Origin: DAOMNO01 sp035443885
Lineage (GTDB): Bacteria; Planctomycetota; Phycisphaerae; Phycisphaerales; SM1A02
Direction: 5' to 3'
NCBI GenBank assembly: GCA_035443885.1
Contig: DAOMNO010000009.1
Coordinates: 59,900-123,899 of the forward strand
Length of the DNA: 64,000 nt
A program made the translations under genes and the position numbers. Below, piece by piece: positions 39,905-48,270 of this stretch. A model generated the notes under the pieces. That model worked only from the letters and a program-made list of their open reading frames with translations. It ran no database searches and was not told the DNA's origin. Positions within the stretch are counted from its first letter, which is position 1, and each line of letters opens with the position of its first letter.

Positions 39905-41338
39905 ATGCCCGCCACAACGACCGCCCACGCTGCCCACACCCCCATCGCCGACCTCCTCGCCGGCCGCGTGCCGGTCGGGTCGAACGTGTCCATCGCTGGC
40001 TGGGTGCGCACGCGGCGGGATTCCAAGGCCGGGATGTCGTTCATCAACGTGCATGACGGCTCGTGCTTCGACCCCATCCAGGTCGTCGCACCCAGCACGC
40101 TCGCAAACTACGAAGACGAGGTTCTCAAGCTCACCACGGGCTGTTCACTCATCGTTGAAGGTGAACTGGTTGAATCACAGGGCAAGGGGCAGACCGTTGA
40201 GATTCAGGCCACATCGCTCACAGTCGTCGGCTGGGTGGATGACCCGGATACTTACCCCGTCTCAGCCAAGCGGCATACCTTTGAATACCTGCGCGAAGTG
40301 GCGCATCTGAGGCCGCGCACCAACACCTTCGGTGCCGTGGCGCGCGTGCGGCATTGCCTCGCGATGGCCGTGCACCGCTTCTATCACGAGCGCGGCTTCC
40401 ATTGGATTCATACACCCATCGTTACCGCCAGCGATTGCGAAGGCGCTGGCGAGATGTTCCGCGTCAGCACGCTTGATATGGCGAACCTGCCACGAAACGA
40501 ACAGGGCGGCATCGACTTCAAGCAGGACTTCTTCGGCAAGGAAGCGTTCCTCACCGTCTCCGGCCAGCTCAACGTCGAAACGTACTGCCTCGCGCTCAGC
40601 AAGGTGTATACCTTCGGCCCGACCTTCCGCGCGGAAAACTCGAACACGTCGCGCCATCTGGCCGAGTTCTGGATGATCGAGCCTGAGATCGCCTTTGCGG
40701 ACCTCAATGACGATGCAAACCTTGCGGAAGATTTTCTCAAATACATCTTCCGTGCGGTGCTCAACGAACGCGCGGATGACATGAAGTTCTTCGCAGAGCG
40801 CATCGACAAAGACTGCATCACCCGCCTGGAGAGCTTTGTCGATTCCAGCTTCGAGCGCATGGACTACACCGATGCAATCAAGGCCCTTGAAGCGGCGATG
40901 GCAAAGGGAAAGAAGTTCGAGTTCCCCGTCAAATGGGGCATCGACATGCAGTCCGAGCATGAACGCTACCTCACGGAAGAACTCGTCGGCAGGCCGGTCG
41001 TCGTGATGAACTATCCGAAGGACATCAAGGCGTTCTACATGCGCTTGAACGACGATGAGAAAACCGTCGCAGCGATGGATGTGCTCGCCCCCGGAATTGG
41101 AGAGATCATTGGAGGAAGCCAGCGCGAAGAGCGGCTGGATGTGCTCGATCGCCGCATCGATGAAATGGGCCTGCATAAGGAAGCCTACTGGTGGTATCGC
41201 GATCTGCGGCGCTATGGCACGGTGCCGCACGCGGGCTTCGGCCTGGGCTTCGAGCGCACGATCCTGTACGCAACAGGCATGGCGAATATCCGCGATGTGA
41301 TTCCGTTCCCAAGGACGCCGGGGAACGCGGAGTTTTGA
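39905..41338 (+). CDS. asnS: Asparaginyl-tRNA synthetase
   Basis: Charges tRNA-Asn. The 477-residue class IIb synthetase has the OB-fold anticodon domain (VSIAGWVRTRRDSKAGMSFI, INVHDGSCFDPIQVV), motif 2 (RAENSNTSRHLAEFWMIEPE), MNYPKDIKAFYMRLNDD, the signature APGIGEIIGGSQREERLDVL, and motif 3 GFGLGFERTILYATG. NYPKDIKAFYM rather than the aspartate-type loop marks AsnRS rather than AspRS. The ATG at 39905 follows AAGGAT; a TTG two codons upstream is possible. Presence of AsnRS means at least this route to Asn-tRNA is direct. Confidence 0.96.
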   Translation: MPATTTAHAAHTPIADLLAGRVPVGSNVSIAGWVRTRRDSKAGMSFINVHDGSCFDPIQVVAPSTLANYEDEVLKLTTGCSLIVEGELVESQGKGQTVEIQATSLTVVGWVDDPDTYPVSAKRHTFEYLREVAHLRPRTNTFGAVARVRHCLAMAVHRFYHERGFHWIHTPIVTASDCEGAGEMFRVSTLDMANLPRNEQGGIDFKQDFFGKEAFLTVSGQLNVETYCLALSKVYTFGPTFRAENSNTSRHLAEFWMIEPEIAFADLNDDANLAEDFLKYIFRAVLNERADDMKFFAERIDKDCITRLESFVDSSFERMDYTDAIKALEAAMAKGKKFEFPVKWGIDMQSEHERYLTEELVGRPVVVMNYPKDIKAFYMRLNDDEKTVAAMDVLAPGIGEIIGGSQREERLDVLDRRIDEMGLHKEAYWWYRDLRRYGTVPHAGFGLGFERTILYATGMANIRDVIPFPRTPGNAEF

Positions 41339-41419
41339 GAACCCGCTCCGCCCGAACACCCCGCATCTTCTGTTTCGCCCGCTCGACTGCCTACATCACG
41401 GTCCGATACGATCTCATTC

Positions 41420-41635
41420 ATGCAGTGCAACATCGACAACCGAGGGCGGCGCGTTCGATTCGCTGCGGGCGTGATCGCCATCGCAGCCGCTGCATTTGTG
41501 CTGATCTTCGCATCGGGCGACTGGTGGGCGTGGGTCGTCGCGGCTGGGCTGGTGCTTGGCGGTGCGTTTTCCATCTTTGAAGCCCGCAAGGGCTGGTGCG
41601 CCATGCGGGCAATGGGCCTGCGGACGCCATGGTAG
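41420..41635 (+). CDS. DUF2892-like small inner-membrane protein
   Basis: A 71-residue protein with MQCNIDNRGRRVRFAAGVIA at the start, two hydrophobic helices (AIAAAAFVLIFASG and WAWVVAAGLVLGGAFSIF) and a conserved C-terminal ARKGWCAMRAMGLRTPW. The N-terminal Cys-Asn and the C-terminal GWC resemble DUF2892 proteins, which are often found beside rhodanese or metal-related genes. It starts 81 bp after asnS and leads into a Cys-rich protein gene, an HMA lipoprotein and an outer-membrane barrel. Confidence 0.75.
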   Translation: MQCNIDNRGRRVRFAAGVIAIAAAAFVLIFASGDWWAWVVAAGLVLGGAFSIFEARKGWCAMRAMGLRTPW

Positions 41636-41681
41636 CTGCCCGATCTTCCCTCGTACCCTTCATGGGGCTAGACTAACCGCC

Positions 41682-42125
41682 ATGCAAGGCATGCCGCTGC
41701 GCATCCTGTTGATCTTCACGATGACCGCGTGGTCGCCCGCGTGGTGCTGCTGCGCGGTGCGTGCCGTGGCGTTGCACGGCGCAAACACGGATGGGGCACA
41801 GGTTCGGGCATGCTGCACCATCAAGGTCCAGGTACAGGCGGCTCGAACGTGCTGCACGCGCACCGTTCAGGCGACATCGCGCCCTTGCAGCGATGAATGC
41901 CCGCCCTGCCGATGCGCCGATCAGGAGATCAAGCAGCATCGGCTGAACACCGCGGCGCAGGTCGCTGCGCCATCTCCCACGGTCAATCACCTTGTCTGTC
42001 TTCCGCCCGATGCAGCTTCGCCGCACTTCAGCAGCGAAGTGAGTATCGGCGCACCACTTGGCGCTGCGAGAAGCCACGCACCGCCATGCACGCTGCTGGG
42101 CCTGGGCTGCCTGCTTCTCGTGTAG
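41682..42125 (+). CDS. Cys-rich exported protein of unknown function
   Basis: A 147-residue protein starting ATG 41682 (MQGMPLRILLIFTMTAWSPA). After the signal-like helix comes WCCC, then ACC, TCC and a compact block PCSDECPPCRCADQE. In total there are 14 cysteines, with two more pairs towards the end. The C-terminal CTLLGLGCLLLV is hydrophobic. Cysteine density and the neighbours suggest metal binding outside the cytoplasm. No family recognised. The gene follows the DUF2892-like gene by 46 bp and precedes the HMA lipoprotein by 104 bp. Confidence 0.65.
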   Translation: MQGMPLRILLIFTMTAWSPAWCCCAVRAVALHGANTDGAQVRACCTIKVQVQAARTCCTRTVQATSRPCSDECPPCRCADQEIKQHRLNTAAQVAAPSPTVNHLVCLPPDAASPHFSSEVSIGAPLGAARSHAPPCTLLGLGCLLLV

Positions 42126-42229
42126 TGTGACATCACGCGCATTTATCATTCGTCGCAGCGCGATCGCTGCGGCGTTGTGCTGTGAACTCACTCGTACTCA
42201 ATCACCACAACACACAAGGAGCCGCTGCC

Positions 42230-42574
42230 ATGCGATTCTTCTTCAAGTTCTTTCTTTTCGGCATGTTGATCTTTTCATTCGGCTGCGAGACCACGCCGAA
42301 GTCGTCCTCAAACGATCGAACCGCTCTCACCGACACCGCGCCAATTGACTCCCCCACCGCCACCCTTGTCGTGCACGGCATGGGCTGCCCGCTCTGCGCG
42401 AATAACGTGGACAAGCAGCTCCTCGCAGTACCCGGCGTGCAGCGTGTCAACATCGACCTCGGCAACGGCGAAGTCAAGGTGCATCTCGCTGAGACAGGCC
42501 GCCCGACCAAGGCCCAGCTCGCCCGGGCGATCACGGAGAGCGGGTTCACCCTCGTCAGCATTGCAACGCCGTGA
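42230..42574 (+). CDS. Heavy-metal-associated (HMA) domain lipoprotein
   Basis: A 114-residue protein; ATG 42230 lies eight bases after AAGGAG. The N-terminus is a lipoprotein-like signal (FFLFGMLIFSFGC, Cys 19). From residue 43 on it is an HMA fold: TLVVHGMGCPLCANNVDKQL with the metal Cys pair 53/56, VPGVQRVNIDLGNGEVKVHL and AITESGFTLVSI. GMGCPLC is the MerP/CopZ-type GMxCxxC site. Known HMA domains bind Cu(I), Hg(II) or Zn(II). Anchoring to a membrane outside the cytoplasm is unusual for this domain and suggests periplasmic metal transfer. Confidence 0.85.
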   Translation: MRFFFKFFLFGMLIFSFGCETTPKSSSNDRTALTDTAPIDSPTATLVVHGMGCPLCANNVDKQLLAVPGVQRVNIDLGNGEVKVHLAETGRPTKAQLARAITESGFTLVSIATP

Positions 42575-42632
42575 TTCTGAGTAACCGCAACGAGCCGACA
42601 AGACCGTCTTCAAATTGAAAGGACGACCGATC

Positions 42633-43484
42633 ATGTCTTTGACAACGCTTCGCGCAGTCTTGTTTGCTGCGGCATGCGCCATGTGCTTCGCGGGCGAGAG
42701 CGCGCACGCACAGGAGCCGATCAACAGCCCCGCTGCCACGCAACCGTCCACCGGCCGATGGGTTGTGCGCCAGCAGGTCAAGTATCTGGAAGCACGCCGC
42801 CATCCGATCACGGGTGATGATGACTTCAGCAAGGTTGTTTCGTGGACCAATATTGCGTATGGCGTGGCGCACAACTTCTCCATGAACCTCTCGATTCCCA
42901 TTGAGCATGAGCGCTACCGCGATGCTTCAGGCGCGCGCCATCGAGACACAGGCCTTGCGGATGTCACCCTGATGGGCAAGCTGCGCCTCTGGCAGCATGA
43001 CTTCGGCCCCATCGACACATCGCGATTCAGTTTGCTCGCAGGCGTCGAGATTCCGACCTACGACCATCCATTCAGCAGCCGCGGCGCGAACCCGATCATC
43101 GGCGGTGTATTCACGCATGTGCATGGCAGGCATGGCGTGAATCTCTCCGGTCGCTACAAGTTCAACACGGGGCGAGGCACGAAGTTCAACCTCGGCGGCG
43201 GGCGCGGCAAGGCGGATGCGCTGCTTTACGACGCTTCCTACCTCTATCGACTCGCGCCAGCGCAATACGACGCGGACACGCTCGGCGCGTGGTACGGCGT
43301 TGTTGAGCTGAACGGCATCTACGAAACCAACGGCGACAACGAACTTTTCATCGCACCGGGCATCATGTACGAAGCGCGCACGTGGACGATTGAGGCGGCG
43401 GTGCAAATCCCCGCGTGGCAGGACCTCGACCGCAGAGGCAAAACACGATTCATTGCCACACTCGGCGTGCGATTGCTGTTCTAA
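42633..43484 (+). CDS. Putative outer-membrane beta-barrel protein (MetA-degradation/porin-like)
   Basis: A 283-residue protein starting ATG 42633 after AAAGGA, with a signal peptide (LRAVLFAAACAMCFAGESAHA). The remainder is alternating beta strands: WTNIAYGVAHNFSMNLSIPI, LADVTLMGKLRLWQHDF, RFSLLAGVEIPTYDHPF, AWYGVVELNGIYET, ending TRFIATLGVRLLF with a terminal Phe typical of outer-membrane barrels. Resembles barrels of the type annotated as phenol-degradation MetA or generic transporter. Follows the HMA lipoprotein by 58 bp, same strand; a metal efflux or uptake role is inference. Confidence 0.75.
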   Translation: MSLTTLRAVLFAAACAMCFAGESAHAQEPINSPAATQPSTGRWVVRQQVKYLEARRHPITGDDDFSKVVSWTNIAYGVAHNFSMNLSIPIEHERYRDASGARHRDTGLADVTLMGKLRLWQHDFGPIDTSRFSLLAGVEIPTYDHPFSSRGANPIIGGVFTHVHGRHGVNLSGRYKFNTGRGTKFNLGGGRGKADALLYDASYLYRLAPAQYDADTLGAWYGVVELNGIYETNGDNELFIAPGIMYEARTWTIEAAVQIPAWQDLDRRGKTRFIATLGVRLLF

Positions 43485-43499
43485 ATGATGTATTCAACG

Positions 43500-43653
43500 C
43501 AGACGACACGAGAGAACGCAGAGGTGGAGAAAGACCGTGGCAAGGATCAGGCTCTTGAGCACTTGTTCCCTGATGAACGATGATTGTTCCAAGGGCGTGC
43601 CCACTCACCACAATGGTCAGCATCCCCTCTGTGTTCTCTCGTGTCGTCTGTGG
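43500..43653. repeat. 26-bp inverted repeat with 100-bp spacer
   Basis: Left arm 43500-43525 contains CAGACGACACGAGAGAAC then GCAGAGG. The right arm, 43626-43653, is its reverse complement with about two mismatches. The 100-bp interior has no ORF and no obvious structure. It lies between the barrel gene and the thioesterase gene and could fold into a long hairpin in the transcript. Confidence 0.75.
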
Positions 43654-43697
43654 CGAACATCCTCGCAATCCCCCGACGAATCACACTGCCGGATATC

Positions 43698-44126
43698 ATG
43701 CGTCCGATGAGCCATGATTCGCTTCACTTTCGCCCGGCCTTGCGCGTCGTCATGATGCCTCGCGATGCGAACCAATACGGTTCCATCTTCGGCGGTGTCA
43801 TTCTGTCATATATCGATCAGGCCGGCTTCATCGAAGCGCGCCGGCATGGCGTTCATCGCTGGGTTACAGTCTCCATCGACAAGGTTGAGTTTCACGCGCC
43901 GGTGCAGATCGGCGATGTCGTAACCTTCCTCGCCGCGACGGAAAGCACCGGCACCAGTTCGGTCAAGGTGCGCATCCGCGTGGAAGCCGAGCGCCACACC
44001 ACGGGTGATATTGTGCGTGTAACCGAAGCAGCCCTCACGATGGTGTCGATCAACGCAGCGGGAAGGCCTATTCCCTTCAACTCGCCCCCCACGGTTCTTG
44101 GCGCACTCGGCGGAAGCGCGACATGA
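43698..44126 (+). CDS. Acyl-CoA thioesterase, hotdog fold
   Basis: Hydrolyses acyl-CoA thioesters. About 142 residues from the ATG at 43698 (an ATG at 43707 is an alternative). The body matches YciA/BACH-type hotdog thioesterases: RVVMMPRDANQYGSIFGGVI, LSYIDQAGFIEARRH, TVSIDKVEFHAPVQIGDVVTF, and GTSSVKVRIRVEAERHTTGD. The catalytic Asp region NQYGSIFGG is like that of the YciA family. Its stop overlaps the purN start by 4 bp, so it is translationally coupled to purine synthesis, an unexplained pairing. Confidence 0.85.
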   Translation: MRPMSHDSLHFRPALRVVMMPRDANQYGSIFGGVILSYIDQAGFIEARRHGVHRWVTVSIDKVEFHAPVQIGDVVTFLAATESTGTSSVKVRIRVEAERHTTGDIVRVTEAALTMVSINAAGRPIPFNSPPTVLGALGGSAT

Positions 44127-44740
44127 AGGCAATGCCTTTGCGAATCGCAGGCATGATCAGCGGCGGCGGGCGCACGCTGATGAATCTCGCTTCGCATATT
44201 GACCGAGGCGAACTTGCTGCATCCATCGAACTCGTTATCGCCTCGCGAGAGAACATTGCTGGCGTTGCATTGGCTCGCGAGCGCGGCCTTGATGTCCGCA
44301 TCCTTCCGAAGAACGCGCCGGATGATCACATCACACGATGGCTGCTGGAGAAGAACATCGATCTGGTCTGCATGGCGGGGTATCTGCGGCTGATGCGTGT
44401 CGATCCGCCTTTTCGCGGGCGCGTGATGAACATTCACCCGTCCCTGCTTCCCAAATTCGGCGGGCGGGGCATGTATGGCCTGTACGTTCATCGCGCGGTA
44501 CTCGCAGCAGGTGAAAAAGTCTCCGGCTGCACGGTTCACTTCGTCGATGAGCAATACGACCGAGGACCGATCATCCTGCAGCGAACATGTCCCGTGCTGC
44601 CCAGCGATGACGAGCATACGCTCGCGGCTCGCGTCTTTGAGCAGGAATGCCTTGCCTATCCCGAAGCGGTTCAGCTCTTCGCAGCAGGCCGATTGACGAT
44701 TGAACGCGGAACCGTGCGAATCCTTGAACCGAAAGCGTAA
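44123..44740 (+). CDS. purN: Phosphoribosylglycinamide formyltransferase
   Basis: Transfers a formyl group from 10-formyl-THF to GAR in purine synthesis. The 205-residue protein contains ISGGGRTLMNLASHID, CMAGYLRLMRVDPPF, the catalytic NIHPSLLPKFGG, GEKVSGCTVHFVDEQYDRGPII and VFEQECLAYPEAVQLF. The catalytic Asn-His-Asp set (NIHPSLLP, VDEQYDRG) is present. Starts at ATG 44123, four bases inside the upstream thioesterase gene. Full length for the family. Confidence 0.93.
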   Translation: MKAMPLRIAGMISGGGRTLMNLASHIDRGELAASIELVIASRENIAGVALARERGLDVRILPKNAPDDHITRWLLEKNIDLVCMAGYLRLMRVDPPFRGRVMNIHPSLLPKFGGRGMYGLYVHRAVLAAGEKVSGCTVHFVDEQYDRGPIILQRTCPVLPSDDEHTLAARVFEQECLAYPEAVQLFAAGRLTIERGTVRILEPKA

Positions 44741-44770
44741 CCGACGCTGCCGGGCCTAGGATCGCTTGTC

Positions 44771-45814
44771 GTGAGACTCGCTCAGCTCATCCTGCTGATT
44801 GCCGTGGCGTGCGCATGCACTCGCGGCTCATGGGCTGGAACTGATCCGGCGGAGCTGTATAAACGCGCACGCGAGCTGGCGATTGAGGGCAAGCTCGCTG
44901 AGGCGGCCGATCAACTCATTCAGGCTGTTGAAGCGGGCTTCAACGATTTCACGCGGCTTGCGGATGACCCGGCGATGGAGCCGATCCGCACGCCGGAGAA
45001 TCTGGAGCGTGTGAAGGCTGCGATCGACCGCGCCAGGCACGAGCGCGACATGCAGGCTCGGCGTTCGCGCGATGCATGGAAGGAAAAATTTGGCGAGACT
45101 CGCTATCGCTACGAAGAAGACGCCGAGCGACGCCTGCTGTACGCCACGTCCCTTGCCCCTCGTCAACATCGTGAAGCCAGGGACATGCTGAACACGCTGG
45201 CGGATCATCTCGCCGCCACACTCTTTGATGCCCCGCCGGCGTATGACGTGTTCATTGCCATCGCGACACGCGCGGACGCACGCGACATGTTCGAGCGTGA
45301 AACTGTCGGCGGGCGATATGAGCACTCGCCGCGTCGACTTGTTACGCGCGATGCAGGTTCCTCACTTCGCCACGAGTTCGTTCATGTCATGCACTTCGGG
45401 CACATGGAGCGGCTCGGCCAGCAGCATCGCCTCTGGGTGCAGGAAGGGCTTGGGGCGCTCTACGAAGACTACAGGCTGATACCGGACGGAATCGCATTCC
45501 TGCCGAATGAGCGGACCAATATCATGCGCAATCGACTGCGCGCGAACCGTGTCATGCCTTGGGCGGAACTTTTCGATCTTCCGGCACAGCGGTTCATGGC
45601 GCAGTCCGGTGCGCTCTACCCGCAGGTGCGATCAATCTTCACTTTCATCGCTGCGGAAGGAAAGCTCACTGCGTGGTACAAGGCGTACGTGGAGCACTTT
45701 GACGCCGACCCTTCAGGCCGAACTGCATTTGAGACCGTCTTCGGCCAGTCCCTGGGGGAGATCGAACAGCGCTGGCGCGAATGGGCGCAGCGGCAATCCA
45801 CGGCGGGCGACTAA
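44771..45814 (+). CDS. Exported gluzincin-like metalloprotease (peptidase MA-type)
   Basis: A 347-residue protein, GTG start at 44771, with an N-terminal signal (MRLAQLILLIAVACACTRGS). Residues 25-90 look like TPR-type helices (AELYKRARELAIEGKLAEAA). The protease core has HEFVH at 201-205 in SLRHEFVHVMHFG and the third ligand Glu 225 in LWVQEGLGALYEDY, the gluzincin arrangement. The C-terminal WYKAYVEHFD and SLGEIEQRWREWAQR complete the domain. Zinc-binding residues are intact, so activity is likely. Substrate unknown. Confidence 0.8.
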   Translation: MRLAQLILLIAVACACTRGSWAGTDPAELYKRARELAIEGKLAEAADQLIQAVEAGFNDFTRLADDPAMEPIRTPENLERVKAAIDRARHERDMQARRSRDAWKEKFGETRYRYEEDAERRLLYATSLAPRQHREARDMLNTLADHLAATLFDAPPAYDVFIAIATRADARDMFERETVGGRYEHSPRRLVTRDAGSSLRHEFVHVMHFGHMERLGQQHRLWVQEGLGALYEDYRLIPDGIAFLPNERTNIMRNRLRANRVMPWAELFDLPAQRFMAQSGALYPQVRSIFTFIAAEGKLTAWYKAYVEHFDADPSGRTAFETVFGQSLGEIEQRWREWAQRQSTAGD

Positions 45815-45969
45815 CCGCGACCGCACTGTCTTTTTACAACGGCGAACGTCTCTGATAACCGGCCGATTCCGCAGGACTCCGGTTTGAAGGCCGCCATTGC
45901 CGAACCTACACTATCAATGAGCGTAGAGGCGCATGCAGGGCCTTTTTCCCGCCTGCGCCGGACCCATCC

Positions 45970-46986
45970 ATGACTGCATCGTCAGACCGCACTTTTTCCT
46001 CGGATTTCAAGCGATTCTTTCTGCGCGGCCTTGTGGTCCTTTTGCCGTCGGTGTTGACGCTCTGGATCGTCGTCAAAGCATACCAGTTTGTCGATACGGC
46101 CATCGCGGAGCCGATCAATCAAGGCGTCCGCATCACGATCAACAACACGGCGCGCGTCTGGGAGCCGCTGAGGACGGAGTTTGACCCCACGGAAGGTCAA
46201 CTGAACGCGCGGATCGCGGAGCGGGCCGTCGAACGCCGCATCGTGGACCGTGAAGCGATCCTTCGCCAGCTTCGACGATCGCAAACGGAACCATTAACGG
46301 AAGAGCAGATCAACGAGGAACTCGCCGCGCGGGCGTTGGCTACGGGCCGTATCAGCCGTGAGACGCTCCGCAACGAACTGCGACAGGAGAAGATCAGCCT
46401 GTGGTGGCACGAGCGGTGGTACATGAACCTCATCGGACTGGTCATCGCCATCATCGCGGTGTACGTTGCAGGGCGGCTGCTGGGCGGCTTCTTCGGGCGT
46501 CGCATTTACTCCTACCTTGAACGTGCCATCACCTCGCTGCCGCTCGTGAAGCAGGTCTATCCATACATCAAGCAGATCGTGGACTTCCTGTTCAGCGACG
46601 AGCAGCAGATCAAGTTCAACCGCGTTGTGGTGGTGGAGTATCCGCGCAAGGGCATCTGGTCCGTAGGCTTCATGACCGGCCCGACACTGAAAAGCATTGC
46701 CGCACGCGCAGGCGAATCCGTTACCGTCTTTGTGCCCAGCTCGCCCACGCCGTTCACCGGCTACACCATCACGGTGCCCGCCAGCGAGGTCATCGAAGTA
46801 CCGATCTCGGTCGAAGAGGCGATCCGTTTCGCAGTCAGCGGCGGCGTGCTCATCCCGGATCACCAACTGATCGATACCCCGCCTCGTCTGGGAAGCGATC
46901 CGCCGGGCGTGACGGCTGCCGCCAAAACCGCCATCAAGAATGCTCAAGAGGCCAAGGACGCCTCTCGCACAGGAGCGACCTCGTAG
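45970..46986 (+). CDS. DUF502 family membrane protein with long inserted segment
   Basis: A 338-residue protein. First transmembrane helix about 18-40 (RGLVVLLPSVLTLWIVVKAY), second about 155-178 (LIGLVIAIIAVYVAGRLLGG). Then the DUF502 body: LPLVKQVYPYIKQIVDFLF, VVVVEYPRKGIWSVGFMTG, VFVPSSPTPFTGYTITVPAS. Between the two helices a charged, helical stretch of about 100 residues (NARIAERAVERRIVDREAIL and EEQINEELAARALATG) is inserted; typical family members are about 200 residues in all. Function of DUF502 is unknown. The gene lies 55 bp before hpf. Confidence 0.85.
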   Translation: MTASSDRTFSSDFKRFFLRGLVVLLPSVLTLWIVVKAYQFVDTAIAEPINQGVRITINNTARVWEPLRTEFDPTEGQLNARIAERAVERRIVDREAILRQLRRSQTEPLTEEQINEELAARALATGRISRETLRNELRQEKISLWWHERWYMNLIGLVIAIIAVYVAGRLLGGFFGRRIYSYLERAITSLPLVKQVYPYIKQIVDFLFSDEQQIKFNRVVVVEYPRKGIWSVGFMTGPTLKSIAARAGESVTVFVPSSPTPFTGYTITVPASEVIEVPISVEEAIRFAVSGGVLIPDHQLIDTPPRLGSDPPGVTAAAKTAIKNAQEAKDASRTGATS

Positions 46987-47041
46987 TTCGCCGTATTTTA
47001 TTGACTCTCGCCGCCCTTCACGCGGCCTGGAAGGAGGATTC

Positions 47042-47374
47042 ATGCAGATTCAGATCAGCAGCAAGCATCTCGACCTGACCCCCGCGATTGAGAGCTATGT
47101 GCATCGGAAGATCGAGAAATTCCCGCGATACTTCGATCGCGTACAGCAGATCGACGTGGTCATCGACAAGCAGAAGACCGATTACACTATTGAAGTCATC
47201 ACGGATGTCGAGCGGCACGACCCCTTCATCGCCACCGCACGTCATGAAGACCTCTACGCCTGCATTGACATGGTGGTTGACAAGTCGATCCGTCAGTTGA
47301 CCGACCACAAGAGCAAACTGCGAGATAACAAGCACCACACACCCACCGGCGAAGCGAACCATGAAACTGCTTGA
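47042..47374 (+). CDS. hpf: Ribosome hibernation promoting factor, short form
   Basis: Binds the 30S subunit and favours 70S/100S dimer formation in starvation. The 110-residue product begins MQIQISSKHLDLTPAIESYV at ATG 47042 after GGAAGGAGG. Conserved parts: HRKIEKFPRYFDRVQQIDVV, YTIEVITDVERHDPFIATAR and DLYACIDMVVDKSIRQLTDH. No long C-terminal domain, so the short HPF type (as in E. coli) rather than the long form. Followed by ptsN with a 14-bp overlap. Confidence 0.92.
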   Translation: MQIQISSKHLDLTPAIESYVHRKIEKFPRYFDRVQQIDVVIDKQKTDYTIEVITDVERHDPFIATARHEDLYACIDMVVDKSIRQLTDHKSKLRDNKHHTPTGEANHETA

Positions 47375-47837
47375 TATTGTCGTCAAGGACGCCATCATCC
47401 CCAAACTCAAAGCGACGGAGCGCGACGAAGCCATCTCCGAAATTGTTGAGGCACTCGTCGCTGCTGGCGCACTCAGCCCCGGCCTGCGCGATGAGTTCAT
47501 CAAGTCAATCATCAAGCGCGAGAAGCGCGGCTCCACAGGTTTCGGGCACGGCGTCGCGGTGCCGCACGTCAAGCACTCCGCAGTTACCGAGATGGCTGTG
47601 GCGATCGCCGTGAGTCAGTCCGGCGTGGAGTTCAACGCGCTCGACCGCCAGCCGGTGTATTGCATCTTCCTTCTGCTCAGCCCGGAAGATAAACCGGAAG
47701 ACCATCTTGACGCGATGGAAGCCATCTTCGGCAACCTGAGCCAGGAGACGTTCCGCCGGTTTCTCAGGCAAGCCACCAAGATTGAAGACGTGCTCACGCT
47801 GCTTGAAGAAACCGACTCCCGCGCTTCCATGCGCTAA
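47361..47837 (+). CDS. ptsN: PTS IIA-Ntr type regulatory protein
   Basis: A 158-residue EIIA of the nitrogen-related PTS branch. The phosphorylated histidine is in the TGFGHGVAVPHVKH segment. The remaining landmarks are LLSPEDKPEDHLDAMEAIFG and LRQATKIEDVLTLLEET. The ATG at 47361 lies 14 bases before the hpf stop. Position next to hpf and HPr matches the known rpoN-hpf-ptsN arrangement, though rpoN is not in the window. Likely role: regulatory, not sugar uptake, since no PTS permease is seen. Confidence 0.92.
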   Translation: MKLLDIVVKDAIIPKLKATERDEAISEIVEALVAAGALSPGLRDEFIKSIIKREKRGSTGFGHGVAVPHVKHSAVTEMAVAIAVSQSGVEFNALDRQPVYCIFLLLSPEDKPEDHLDAMEAIFGNLSQETFRRFLRQATKIEDVLTLLEETDSRASMR

Positions 47838-47894
47838 TCGGAAACGCCGCCTTCGCGGCCCAGATGCGCCACGTGTCCCGATCAGCTTGCGTTC

Positions 47895-48200
47895 ATGCCG
47901 ACCCCGGAGTCCGCATTCGTGCCCAACAAGGTCTCAGCCTGTGTGAAGATCATCAATCGCCTCGGCCTCCACGCGAGGCCTGCGATGATGTTCGTTGAGA
48001 CCGCCAGCAAGTTCCTCAGCAATGTAACCGTGTGCCGAACCGACACGAAGGAACCCGTGGACGGCAAATCCATCATGCAGATGATGATGCTCGCGGCGAC
48101 GCAGGGAACGGAAATCGAAATCACCGCACAGGGCGAAGACGCCCAGCAGACCATCAACGAACTCGTCGCCCTTGTCAACTCGCACTTCATGGAAGAGTAG
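47895..48200 (+). CDS. HPr family phosphocarrier protein
   Basis: A 101-residue small phosphocarrier. The active-site histidine sits in INRLGLHARPAMMFVETAS, and the regulatory region reads DGKSIMQMMMLAATQGTEIE, where the Ser position typical for HPr kinase (KSIM) is present. A GTG 24 bases downstream would give a more usual N-terminus. Third gene of the hpf-ptsN-HPr group. No enzyme I gene is in the window. It probably donates phosphate to the EIIA-Ntr next door. Confidence 0.9.
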   Translation: MPTPESAFVPNKVSACVKIINRLGLHARPAMMFVETASKFLSNVTVCRTDTKEPVDGKSIMQMMMLAATQGTEIEITAQGEDAQQTINELVALVNSHFMEE

Positions 48201-48270
48201 CAAGAGCAATGATACAAGTGCTCTACGCACTCCATACTGCCACTGATCACGCCCTGCTCTTCCCGCCTCA

